Positions 1-22,800 of a DNA stretch of 64,000 bases are shown here, one piece after another (position 1 is the first letter of the stretch; every line of letters begins with the position of its first letter). Source of the stretch: Mactra quadrangularis (lineage: Eukaryota; Mollusca; Bivalvia; Venerida; Mactridae); NCBI GenBank assembly GCA_025267735.1, contig CM046309.1:33951202-34015201 (forward strand). Reading direction: 5' to 3'. The position numbers and the translations under genes are program-made. A model generated the notes under the pieces. The model made no database searches. It saw only the letters and a list, made by a program, of their open reading frames with translations, and was not told the origin of the DNA.

Positions 1-584
1 ACAGAGGAAATCAAGTCATACACAAGGGTCAAACTTCACATTCACTCAAAATCCAAGAGCAAATAACTCTTGGGGCAACTTTTTCTAAACTCACATGGAA
101 TTTCTGACAGTCAACTTCGTAAAGATACATTTGGTAGGGAAAATTAAGTTTACTTATATTTATTAATATGAAATACAGCATTATGAAATAGTGTATAAAG
201 GGGTCGACACTAAGAGTGTCCCAGGATTCCGAGGATCCCAAAATTTAGGAGGAATCTCAGTAATTCCCAGGTGGGGATGCCGTAAAAATTCCTGAAAATT
301 GCCATGAATTGTTTTTTTCAATTAGTGACTGCAAATCTGTATCTAAAATATTTGTCTTTTTGGAGGGTTCCCTAATGATAAGGAGGAATCCCTGAGTAAC
401 TAACCAGGGATTTCTTTAGGATCCCTAGTAAAACATAAGTGTCAAACCCTTGTATATGCTAGTCAGGTAGCATATGTGGCACATTATTGGTTGTTAAATT
501 CTCCTTCCAACAATGTCATTCAGAGAGCATCAAAAATCATTATTACTGACATCAATGTTACATAATGATAATTTGTGAACATAC
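1..584. other. Intronic stretch at left edge, no exon recognised
   Basis: This should be intron 12 of the CDC5L-like gene. The remaining C-terminal coding part was not found on the minus strand here. It contains two loosely similar AGGAGGAATC segments (near 249 and 381) and otherwise nothing recognisable. Confidence 0.5.
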
Positions 585-9159
<8,575 letters not shown>

Positions 9160-10798
9160 ATTGTTGAATGCGATCCCAGAACCACAATATCTTAATAATA
9201 GTACATTAATTGTTCAGTTCTATTAGGTTTTCTTGCCAATAAAATGATGTTTTCGGTTTTCAAACATTTGTTTACAAATTGGCGGTGTTTAAAACCTTTT
9301 CAGTCCGTCTGGTACGGACAATACAGTTCAGACGCGGTTACCTCCCTTACAAAACTTGTAATCTTGCGGATTTGCGGTTTCGTGGACCATTGGAGTTTTG
9401 CAATTAATCACAGCAATATTACATACGTTATAATTGATGTATAATTTAGTTTATTTGTTACATGTATAAAGTAATAACAACAGGATATGAAGCACCAATA
9501 CATACATAATCATGAAGAAATGTAAAGTATTTATTCATACTACTTATGACTGCCCATGTAATTTATTATGGGTCCGGTACAACGTAACCCGCTTGATATA
9601 TTAAAATATATTTGAGTTAGAATTGTCGTCAAATACTAAATGAGTAGAAACTGTCGATAATTAAAGATCCAGGTTTGGTAATCTAGATTAGATTTCAAAA
9701 TAAAAAGTGAACCCTTATCACAATAATTATCACAACCATATTTTGACCTCAATGTCCCGTTGTTAAATATATTAAAGTGAGTTTTCATAGCAAAAAAAAA
9801 AAGATTCACATTGATTTACCTTAATATTTGATAGCCGTTCGTGCGTGTTAACTCATGTTGGCCTATAATTAATAATTGTTAAAATCCAAGCTTGAATACT
9901 TATTTCACATGTGCGCTCTTGAGGATGGATATATTATCAGTCGCTTAATTATAATTGGTATTATATTCATGATTAAATGTTTCCTTTGAACTTCTCTAGT
10001 CATAATTATGTTTAGATTACTTTTGCAAAACTCACTGATGATGATTCTACTGTTTTGTGAGAGAATCAAGTTAATCATGATCAAATCAATTGCTTGTGAA
10101 CACGTGACCCACAGACATGGTATTTATGATAGTAACAATTGAATAAGTACGTGCTCATATGAAAAAAAAATCAGATGTATAAGTGCTTTCTTGACAAGAT
10201 TTTTTAGAATCTTTCATGTTTTTGGGTTTTTTAATTAAATACATGCATTTATAAGAGAAGTCAATACACATTGAATTTATTTATCCCCGTTTCTGCAATA
10301 TAAGTTGTTCTTCATATATGTAATAACTGTTCGGCTAAAACAGGCCTATCAAGAAATTCTTTTTTTTTCATTTCTATTAAATAATTTGGTAAACTATGCA
10401 TAGCAATTCCTCTCATGATGTAACATATTCTAATTAACTTATTTAAGAGTTATATCAATATTTGTTTGAAAGGCCCCCCTCAAAAAAATCCATGCTATAT
10501 TATAAAAATAAAATTGATTTAGTTTTAAATGACCTAAAAACCCACCCACCCTCGATTCATGCTATATTATGAACATAAATTTGGTTAAAATGGCATAAAT
10601 TTGAAAGTTTCATAGGGGAACTGACCTTAACACCCCCACGATGAACACACCTACAAGATGATACTAAGATTAGAGCTATACAATCACACCAAGCAACACA
10701 GTAAGACAGAGTGACTGTAGTAAATATATTGTTAGTAGTAATCACATTTTGTTTACTTTATCTGTGAAGGTAGAATATATTCAATACCAGCATTCACA
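9160..10798. promoter_or_regulatory. Head-to-head intergenic region between CDC5L-like and aminopeptidase genes
   Basis: The two start codons face away from each other across 1.64 kb, so both promoters should lie here. 9160-9400 has more CpG than its surroundings. 10470-10640 contains an imperfect tandem duplication around TTCATGCTATATTATGA. No TATA box could be assigned with confidence. Confidence 0.5.
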
Positions 10799-10844
10799 AT
10801 GTGGCGTCAAGGATATAACGTTGTTCTATTCTATCTATTTATAG
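10799..10844 (+). CDS. XPNPEP2: Aminopeptidase exon 1, signal peptide start
   Basis: It encodes [15 protein letters not shown] plus one base, with donor GTGAGT. The signal peptide is completed by exon 2 (VVTLVNG, then EPSP), with probable cleavage after VNG. Exon 1 and exon 2 are 22.7 kb apart. The join is supported by phase (G+TG = Val) and by the hydrophobic run, not by a transcript. Confidence 0.75.
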
Positions 10845-13800
10845 GTGAGTCTGGTTTTAATCTTACAGTTTTTTCTTGGAATTTATTTCTGTTCAATAAT
10901 TTATAAATTTTGTAAAACAACAAAATTCTCATGAAATGTATTTTCTCAAATTGTGTTGGGATATTTACTATTTGAATTAAAAGTTATGCCCAGGTGTATA
11001 TATAATCAAATGATTTTCACCCAACGTTCGCTAATAACTCGTTAGTCGTACTTTGTTAATTTATGCATGTATTATTGTACAATATATGTTTTAGCAAGAA
11101 TTAATAACTTGCCAGATATATTCATTTACAGTTTCATTATTTTTTTATAGTTTTGAAATAGATAAACAAATCTATTGATGTTAAACTTGTTAAGTTGGTA
11201 TGCGTGTACAAAATAAAACATTTGAGTTTAATATTTTTATGACAAATATTTTTGTCGTATCCAACATGACTCTATATCAAAATTAAAACATTTTTGAAAT
11301 GATATAGGTTGTCACATTTTGAAATACCTCACATTTATAATAAAATGTAATTTAATAATTTGATATAAACATTCACGCATATCACGTATCCACCTTACAT
11401 GCAGTATAACCTCAGAATGTATTGAGCCTATTTAATTTAAGTCATTAATCACAAAATGCTCAAATGCACTAGCCTGGGACTAGTAAAAACAGATTCGGGC
11501 TGGTAAAAAACCGATTGCATATTGTTATTGTCTGACTATAGTTAATAATCTTGCAAATTACTTTAAAACATAAATAATCGGATAAGTGCTCGTAATAAGT
11601 TAAGACAATGATTGATATTTTGTAATTTGCATCTAGGCCACAACAAGTTGATCATGTGTTCTACATGTACGTATTTTTTAGAAAAAAATGGGACGAGCGA
11701 AGAAATAAAATCTTAATTCAGTTGCTTTAAACACATGTATAGCGGTTTGACCAAATTTTTATGAGCGAGCGAGGAAATAGTTTTTTATGTGTGTAAAAAT
11801 CGTCAAAATTAAGGTGCGAGCGAATCCATAGAACACATGATCAACTTGTTGTGGCCTTACAATGTATTTTAAGTTACAAATGTAATTAAAACCTAATATT
11901 GTAAATACATGCACTACTCACATATGGTCTGCTTTGACTTACGATGTTTTTATGGTAAGATTTTTGTAAATGGAGCTATTGAATACCTGTGGGACAAAGC
12001 AGTTAGGATCTTTCAGGTTTCCGGGGTTTTTCATTCTTTTTCGCACTCAGCTGCACAAAGTGGGACCGTAAAATCCACGCTGCTGTATTATAAACAATCT
12101 TACGTCCGGTTGTAGTCGTAAATCCTTGTACGTTTTATTGTTATATTATCGTAAGACATTTGATAATACGCTGCCCAGCAGGGAAATCTGAATTTGTCAT
12201 GTTTAAGATTTCTCAGGTAACTTATCATATTAATGAACAATTAGTTCTCATACTTTAATAATATATCAGCCAGTAAATGTTAATTATTTACACCCACTGT
12301 AATGAATTAAAGCAAAAACAAACCCACAATGATACGTATACACCTCGACTGTTAAAGTACAAAAGCCTATAAGCTGAACTTTGTTTATTAATGAAAAATT
12401 CACAAACAAACTTAACTTTTAAATAATATTATGCGTATACATATAGACTATTATCAAGCCAATAAGATGACCGTGTTTGTTAACAAGAAATTCACAGACA
12501 TAACTTAACGTTATAATAAATATATTCATCTAGACAATTGCAGTTAAAATGACGATAAGACAATAATTGTTTATAAGCTAAATTTTACAAACAATCCTCA
12601 AGTCTATAGTACATGTACGTATATCAAAGAAATATGCTAAGTTTAGCGGGTTTTTTTACGTTAATTATTAGCTTTTTAGCAACAAATATACGATGACGAA
12701 CTGAGATTTTCTACCGTGCGCCGAGTACAGAGTATGAGCCTACTTAAAAGCAATATAAAATCAACATTTACACGTTCCTTTCAAAATGAGTTGACATTAT
12801 TCTAAAATGTACTATTAAATTTCATTACAATACGCGTTGACGTGCAAAAGATATTTAGAAAGTCCACGAATTTTTTGATAACCCCTCGTACTTTCATTAC
12901 AGATTGTAGTCCATAAATGATAATTTGATAAGCCTCATTTAACAAGTTCACTTTATTCAAAAATCCGGAACAGGGAACTCCATGCACTAGTTTTCAATCG
13001 GACCCACACGCCTTTACTGCAATTGCCAATTGGTATCATATGGTAGCCAGTTTTACATACAAAGTTCCGGTTCTTAATCAAGAAATCACGTTTGAAAGTC
13101 AAACATGAGAGCTACATGCACATTCAAATCATACTATTTGTAGATTTTAAACTTATTTACTTGACATAAATGTCTATTACATGAATAATTCTTGCCAATG
13201 CTAAATGTTTTCACAGAACGCTAAGTCAGTACCGTTGTTGGAAGACTGTAGACTGACTTTTGATCAATACATCGTGGGTGCAATTCCAGGACAAGACCCA
13301 CTACATATGTGTTACTACCTTCTTAGAATTTCGTTATGAATCCTATGGCTGTTCTCCCGCTTAACCCTGTATCAAAATATGACAGTTGTCAGACCGTGAT
13401 TTACGAAGGTACTGATTAAAAGCTTTAGACCAGAGAACCAATCTTCATCATGAGAATCGCAAGTAGATCGACTAACCGCCGCCGTAAGACTTAGAAATTG
13501 TCATCTATTGATATAAAGTACTATAAAACCAAACCAAACTAAACAAACTTAAGGAATAAGACACATGTTTATCTAAATGTTACAATCAGGTACTTATATA
13601 AACCTGATACAGATACCGGATCACGTACTTGTTTTATTAATTTATACCTTTACTACTTATGTCTCCTAGATATGGTGATTTACTAACATCTCTCAGGTTT
13701 CATTATCTTATAATTTGGTTTGTAGAAAGTAATCACATTTGTTTACATTCGATCGTCCAATATATGGGTGGCAACGAATTGAGTCAATCTGATTAAAACC

Positions 13801-16800
13801 CGATCTAAAATTTTCCGCTCGCCTTCTCGCTAATTTAGATCTGGTTGATTTGTTATGAACGTCACGTTCAGGTGACCTTTTCTCATTATAACTTTCATGA
13901 CGCAATTATTATATTTCGTAACTTGTTTACATCGTCTACGTCACGCAATTTGAAACGATTCATCCAATCACTGCCTGTGAATATCACCACCGTCAAATTA
14001 GCTCGCAAACCTAGGTCTAAAATATATTAATTACGAAATCAAAATGCCATTAATAGTGTTTCGTCTAGATAAAAGCTACGCATTGATTGGTCGACGTAAA
14101 GGTCATCTCGACGTGACCCTTCTGGTGAACCTTTGAGATCCTGTACGACAGCGCTCTACGGGATATCTGTTCACTGAGATTGTGAATTAAGTAGTCCGGT
14201 AATGTGCCGTCTTTCTCAACACGGCTCTTGCTGTGAGGAGCGGGCGTGGCCGAGTGGTTACTACGTTGGTCAGGTAATTATTGGATAGCCAAATCTGGCG
14301 GTTGGTCCGAATTATACATCCAAAACCAAGTTGGTCGTTTCCTAGACAAATCAGGAAGCTGAATCGCGAGTAACTATTTTAAGTTGTAAGAAAATTTTTC
14401 ACGATCAAAGTAAACTAGACTTGTGTAGATAACCTCTGAATAACTAGGGAAGTACAAATGTATACATAAACCCTTGTAATTTGAAGGTATCAGACTGAAC
14501 ATCTTTGATCGAAAGCATTGCTTTACTAATTTACAAAGCTTATGCATTCTACAATGCCATGTGCATGTATTAACGAACAACAATCAATATTTATGCTGTG
14601 CATTCATTAAAATATCTCTTTCCATGCTTATTGCAACTCTAGGCTTAAATTACAAATTTTGGAGAAATAATAATCATGTACATGTACTATGTATAAATAT
14701 ACATGAACGAGTAGTCTCCTAGAAAACACCCACTCTGTTGATAACTTGTATAGCAGGTTACTATAGTGTAATGTCAATAATGCTTTGATCTTTTTCAGAT
14801 TAGCTAAGTTATAGGTATTGTTTATGTATCAGGAACAAATCCTAACGTACAGGACTGATCCTAATGTAAACAAAATATTTCCCTTTCATCACACCGCTTA
14901 ATTAAAATCTAATGGAAAATTCAAGCTATGGTTAGTAATGTCTCTTCTAGAAACTTCGACTACAAAACTTTTGATTCGATAGTGATTTCTGATATTATAA
15001 CGGCGTTTTTTAGACTTTCGGCGATTTCGCCGAAAAGCTTAACTTATACCACAAGTCGGAAACTATTCGACGATTCAAATGCCTGACCAGTTTAACTTGC
15101 GGAGTGATATATTTACTTTGATTTACAACTCAGTTTATTTCTAGGCGATAAAAGTAGTTCCTTCAATCAACTGACGCGTCTTTGTTTCAGTGTCAGTGAC
15201 ATGTATTTACTTATATTGATAAGCGTGTGAATGGGCGGAGTCAAATCTCGTTAATACAATAAGCATTAGTATTTGCCAGTTATACAGGATATAATAATCA
15301 CTTCGCCCGCATTTTTTGCCCTGCTCGGTTTGTACTTGAGTCTAATGTGTAAGGAGTTATCATATGTATAGATTTGTTAGGTTTCAATGTGCACGAAAGT
15401 CATTATGTACTTCAATACTTTGATTATGTTATTGGTAAAAGCCAAAGGGCTTATATTCTAAAACTTAATGCACATTCTAGTGACTCTCTGGTAATGTATT
15501 CTTCAAAGACAGACCAAATATTGATACGTAGTAGTTGTAAACTGTTGATGCTAAACCAGATCTCGAGTCATATGAAAACCGGGATAAGAAGCTTATTCTT
15601 TACGTATATGTACATGTACTAAATGTTTCAAATTTCACGCGTAAAGTCACATCAAGCAGAATTCGCGACTCGCGAGATTTGCGAAATTCAATACGGCGTC
15701 CATTGATGTAAAGAAAATGAGCTAACATTATCAAGTTATCTACATGTATGTCTCAGGCTAATCTACTATCAAAATACGACAATCACGAGATTCATGATAT
15801 AATTTATGGTTGTAATAAGGCATTGTTCTTGTTAATGGCAGCCATTTTGGACGCCATCTTTAATCACTATTTGTTAACTAAAGGTTCTTTGCCATTAAAA
15901 GGAATCAGATAGAAGGGGGGTCTCACCTTTCAGACAAGCAAAAATGTGCAAAACACCACAGCACGTTAAATCCATTATCTACATAGATTCTAAAGCAGAG
16001 GGTAAATTCATCCCTTCTTTTACAATTAATGATAATTTGTATTATAAAGTAGTTTTGTACTGTTTTAATCGGTACATATCATATAATGTATACATGTACT
16101 TGCTAATGTAGTTGAAAACACAACGTGACGTCCATTCGGAACAACCTCGGCAATCATCTACGAAGATAAATTATACGTAGCAAACGCCGAGAGGTTTCAA
16201 ATTCGTGACCTCAGCATTCCAGCTGTCTGTGTCCCCCTCGACTAGAGGCTGGCTAGACGTTACATGCATAGGTTAGACATAACTTGAAGGCATCCTTACA
16301 GACATATGATGTTTTATATCATTATCACGTTGATTCAAAATGACAAGCATTAGCATGACTGACTATTTGTAAACATAATTTTATATAAAGAGCCATATCC
16401 GTTTTTAAATACAATGTGATACTCTTTTCTTTATTTTCAAGGCTGCACTTGATAAAAACAAGTTTAGTTAAGATATGCACTTCTTATGTAAGCACATTTT
16501 TATTGTACACTTACTAATGTAGGTAAACATAATGGAGACATGATATTTTATCACTTAATGTTTTGACAATATTATAAAATGCAATTTTACGATATATAAA
16601 TATGATGTAAAGAACGGCCATTCGGAACACCTCCATGATTACTGATTGATTACTGCGCTGTTTACGGATTCACCCGAGTGATTTTCCGAATGAAGAACGG
16701 AGGCGATGGATACATTTTATACACAACCATCATTTACATTTTGCTCACGAAGTAATCAGAGCGTAAGAACATGCATTATATATATATATATATCTTTAAG

Positions 16801-19800
16801 ATAAAAAATTGTTATGAAGCAACCTTTAGTTATTAAAATCAGAAAATTTAATGATCTATTTTATTTTCATATTGCGGTAGTGCACATAGGATAATAATTT
16901 ATGGACTAGGTTAAAACTGCAGACAGAGTTGTGTCAATGTTTAGTAATAAAGCCATTTTCCTAATGGGATTTTAATATTTTTATAATGAGTGCAAAAATA
17001 TGTACTTCTAATTGCACCATTGAAAATGACTGCATAGTTTTGGTATAATTACGCCTCGCCGTAAAATAATTAAACAGACTTAGTGTACACCTACCTGTCT
17101 AGAATGTCATTTGAAATCACATATCAACGGTAATGAGTAACTACTGTATGTGAAATAAACGAAAAGAGAAAGATGAAACAAAAATCATGAGTAAATTACG
17201 GACGTCAGCGAACATGATACGTCGGGAAAATTGCACTAATGATTAGACAGACGTACGTACGTATGGAAAAAAAATCAGCCACAAATGTATGTTTTACATT
17301 TAATTTGAGTCCGGTCTTAGAAAACAAAATTTTTAACAAGAAATGTAATGTGGAAACCACATTAAAGCCGGATTTAAAAACTTAAACGCTAAAATTACAA
17401 AGGGAAATAATCCATAATAAAGCCAGGTAGAGTTGTGGTTACTTTCTAATTCTGTTCATCACATGGTATGTTATTGTACATTTTTCGTCGTATAAAATTG
17501 GAACAAATTCATATTTATATCACAATTTCCTTGAAATTATGATAAATTATCATGATGCAAAACATAAAATTTATTATACCAGGTAATTTATATGAATCAG
17601 AGATATTACTATCATTATGTAATAAAATAAAACATTACATAATGTAACATCCTTGTTTACTTGTGTTATAGCCCCCATATAAAGACTAGTACCGTAAAAT
17701 AAATCAAACGTTAAATAAATACAACTATAAGTTATAGTCCATTTTTTTCTCAACTTTCAAAGTTTGAATAATTTCACGGTGACACACTATCACAATATCG
17801 CGAATGTTAGACAAAGAGCACGAAGTCACCGTGAAAATATTCATGTTTTGACAGTTGAGAATAAACGCACTATACATCATATCAACTTTAGGCTTGTGAA
17901 AGTAAATGTAGAATTTATTTATGCTATTTCTAGCGTTTCAAAGTGAACGTATTTATTGAATAGTGGATCGAGGACCAAGTCCAACATAATCGCCGTCTGT
18001 TCAGTGACTTTTAAAGTGTTAGTGGTCCGACGGTCCACCATCTTTTTACAGCCACCATTTTCCATATTCAATAAGAATCCGTTAATTGATGCTATATTGT
18101 TTATATAACTTTAGGATATCTTATGCTAGATCATTAAATTGGGCGGCAGATTTTAAAATCATTGCTAATATTTATTTTGGCCCAGTAAAATATTTCATTT
18201 TGCTTTACATGTATTAAGAGAAAACAAATTAAGTTAAAATTAGATCGTGCAAAATGCCTAATAATTACATTGAGTTATTGTTCTGCTGGTTATAAACACT
18301 ATGTCATGTATGAAATGATCTTCAAACCCGGTACGATAGCGCAGTTGGTAGCGCGCCGGGATTTGGAATCTCGTGTCCCGAAGGGGGTACGGGTTTGAAT
18401 CCCACCCGGGGAGGTTATACCCTTCCATGAAAATTTGACAATAATGTCATTTTTCCTTCATTGATTAAAAAATATGGGGAATTGTATCGACACGGCTTTA
18501 AACACATTAAAAAATGATCTTTATCGATATCAGCTTCATTTATACCAGAGACGTAGATGATCTATGATATTTGGTCCAATGCTGATGAAAGTTTGTCGTG
18601 AAGTAGATTGAAACCGAAAGTAGAATATGATGTTTTATTGCCATCTCAACAATGTATGTAGCAATATGATACACTTTCACTGTCGCCGTAATAATATATC
18701 ATTTTTTAAGATATTTCATCTTATTTAATTAAAAGTACGTTTTGCTCCAATATGCACTAAACATGTGAGTGAATGTATTTGATGTGAAAGTGAAAGATTA
18801 AGTTGTCGTGCAAAATGTATGACTTAAAACAGTTGTATGTTGTTTATACATTCACATAAACAGAAGCATGTATGTTTTTGTTTGTTGTTTAAGTATGACA
18901 GGTTTATGCTTACCGGCAATTGTAAAACAAATTACTACAACATGCAAAACGGTTGTCTCGCCCTTGTACGAGTCTGACCATGAATTATAGTGGTAAATTT
19001 TAAATATAAATAAATACATTTCATGAAATTATACTCGGCCTCATGATGTAGATTAACGTGAAGATAAGCATGATCGTCATTCGGAACTCCTCGGCGATTT
19101 TCCGCGCAAATGTGTCTCGGACCTCATAAGGAAAGAAAATAGTTCTAACATGAAATCACTTAATTTTGACTGAATGTGGATTATGTTGTTATTAAGACAG
19201 AACTACATTCAAATCTGATACTTCAAATGACCTATTTTTGATAAAAGTTTTAACAGTGTAAACATAATGACTTTTGAAGTGTATATAAATGACAGATTGT
19301 TGTATTCTTGGCCATTTAAAGTGATGAAAACTTCTTAAAAAGTAGCTAAGTAGCAGAATAGCAGACAACTTAGTTGTTAATGCTGACTTCGTTCTTCCAT
19401 GTATTAACAATAACAACAATATTTGCAAGCGAGTTTATCCGTCAGGCGTATTACCAATAAGCTAGCTGTGCCAACTACTGGTTAGGGAAAGAGGTATAAG
19501 GTGAATAGGGCTCCACGAGAAGCTAAAATATATCTAACAGTGGCCGTGGCAGCGTTCTACAGTAAAAATGAAAAAAGGTTTCCTTGTCTTCCATAGTATA
19601 TATTCACTGTGGCAGGTTAATATATGCTTTCACACGGATGTAATTTTATGACAGGACCGTTTTATGACCTTTGTCTATTTCAAGTACAATAAAAACGCTG
19701 GAATGACATAAAATCCCACGTGCTCATTTCTGTGATTGTTACTATTTAATTGCCAGTCATGTTTTATTTCATTTATACATTACATAACGTTTTTCATAAA

Positions 19801-22800
19801 ATGTATACTTGGCATTCAAGTAAAACTTTCGTTGTAATAATGTTTTATATAAGATTGTTGTCTATGTTGTTTATTTAATTGAAAACAAAAAGAAAACAAA
19901 ACAAAGAAGCTATGTGGACATTTCTTCTTGCAAAGATTAAAATTAAATTCAGTATGTAATGTCTTTAACTTGGCGTCTCAATCTAAGAAAAAAATAGTCT
20001 AAACAGTGTTGAATAGAACAGAACAAAAAATGTGTTTTCATAAAAATTAAAGACTTTGGAACTTTGAAAACATAAATATTTCGAACTTATGAATTTCTCC
20101 CATTAAAGGATGAGTAGACTCAATTTAAAGTACAAACACATGCCATGTTAAAGTAGATGTGACCTGACACATGATTTCTTAATTACCCACGACTTCAATA
20201 AACTGTAAAAAAGTTTAATTTTCATTTTGAGAAAAAAACCTCAATAAATGAATAAAAGTGTACATGGGTGTGCATACATTTGGTGCGTTCAAACGATTTC
20301 TGTAATAATCTATTCAATATTTTTAACCCGAGCTCCGGTATCAGTTTACATATTGACAAAGGCATATCATCTCACACATTCAAACCACTCAAAAGGTCGG
20401 CACCGTATGAAGAGGCGAGCGTAAACAAATATATTTACTTGCTACATTGTACGAACCAAAATATAAGATGAAAACATGAGACGTGTCGGTAAATTTCTAT
20501 ATCCATAAACGTAATATAAAACAAATCTAGGACATGATCAAGTGTCTGTAAACATTGCATACAAAAACACCGACCATTATCATTTAGATTAACTCTTATC
20601 AAATTTCATTAACTTGCCTAGCAGCCTTGGTTTCAGTAATGTGTTTTAGGCCTACGTCAGTCTTACTCGTATACAATGTTTCAGACATATTACATGTACG
20701 TATGGCGGTCAGACGTTCTCGTACCCAGAGGTTGTCAAGATTCTCTGGGTATGAGAATGTCCCTACAGAGGCTTAGGTCTGAAGAGCTTTAGCATATAAC
20801 CAATACTTAACAGAAACTTCAGCAGTAGATATATTGATACAACGGAAATATGCATTCAAGTAACTTACAAATGTATGCTTCGACCAAACACCACTAAAGT
20901 ATGTCTTACCTGGGAAGCAAACCATAGACCTTTGCACCAAATTCTTCAAGAATTGAGAACAATAATTATTGTTTACTTACATATTTTATATGAATACTTA
21001 TAATAGCCTGGTACATAAATAGCATATCACTTGTAGTACAAGTATTAAGTTTCAATTTAATTTCACACAGAAAACAATAATTAACTGCTGCAGTATAATC
21101 TTCCATTGTGGTTTCCAGATTGTTACAATATTTGCGAGCTATCTACAAATTCATGCATTATCTACGCTCAGCATTTATTGTTATTTGTAACCATGGTTTT
21201 ATAGTAATCAAACTGAACTACAATATAAATCTGACAGCGAAGTTCTAAGCGCCAATTTCATACCATGATGCCAACGTAAAATTACACGAATACCTGCTTC
21301 AAGTATACAGAATTTATTATCAAATATTCGCTGAAACAAATTATAAATATTTTTCTGCCAGCTTGTTTTAATAAATTATCGATGCAATCTCCCCAGCTAC
21401 TCGGTGATTATTTCTTACGAGATATGATTATTTTCTAGAGCTACGTGAAAAAATAAAGGTAGTATTAGCGGGAAAAGTTGAGTCGCTCGTCTGGTAAACA
21501 GTTCAAGCACACAAGGTGTGTGTAAAAACCAGAATATCGTTCATCAAATAATATAATGAAAAAAAAAGCGAAATCATGCGAGTGAAAATTCTTGCAAAAA
21601 ATGAATGATGTGATAGGGATGGTAATGTATATTTTATGAAAATTCTTGTAAAAATGAGTTGAATTAAAGTCAGATGATGATATTTGCACATGGATGATGC
21701 TATTACTGTACAAAATGAACAATACTCAGGTCTAAAGAATGCTCAATAATCAGATGAAACTGACAATGTCATGTTTAATGGGTTAATGGTGAATACTTGA
21801 TGTAATTGGCGCGTTGTATTATCATACCAAGTTTACAATCCGCCGACAGGGCGATATAATATACCATAGTCCCAAAATTAACACTCGCACAATTGTCCAT
21901 GGCAACAAAATTCTAATTGTAAAGTATTTATATATTTATTTAGATTTTCGAGGGCTTTTCGGTTTAATCTCATTTATGGCAGATAATAAGTTCCATTTGA
22001 CAGCTAGTATGTTATTGCGTCTCTATATTGCTTCACTTTCGAAAACGACGTTTAAACACCAACAACACGTACAGTTCTTTAAATATTATAATTTCGATAT
22101 CGATGCGTTTCGGTGAGCATCACCTTCATCAGGATAATAATAATAATCACGATAATTTTTAATATTTTTTTTTCACTTTCGAAACTTATTTCAATTTTAT
22201 TTACAATGTTAACTAGTCTCTCCATATATGTCTTAAACACATGTCTGTCACAGACAAATGATCATTTATTCATAAGGACTAAAAACATTCGAATTTCACA
22301 GAACAGTGCTTCACGTATTGTTACAAAATGGGTTTCTGTTTAACGGCAACAGACTGTATCCGGCTTACAAACTTTCATTAGATTATGAATCATTTAGCAA
22401 CACGTGTGAATCTATTTATTGTGCAACAGTTGCGAGGTTACTGGAGTTAAGTTTAAATGAAAGAATAACTATGACATTGTCTTGCATGGTTTTACCAAAA
22501 ACCCTTTGTAACCATGACGACGGCGTCACGACGCTGATCACTAACAATATGAATCGAATAACAATGTTACAAATTGTGAATTTTTCATTACAAATATTAA
22601 AATTAGTTTAAGTTTATGATGTGCAGTTTTGAGATAGGGTAGCCTATGTATAAACAGCTAGGCCGAACGATAGTCAAGTTAGATTTACGGTAGATCAGAT
22701 ACAAGACTCTAATTCAGATATAACATTAAAGTTAAAGTGAAAAAGTTAAAAATGAGGGAATGTTTTATCCGATGAACAACTCGTTAAAAGCTTCGTTACA

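Noticed and set aside
21814..22611. Three adjacent plus-strand frames of 76-101 residues
   Set aside because: They are low-complexity, Ile/Phe/Asn-rich translations of AT-rich intron DNA, with no homology and overlapping frames.
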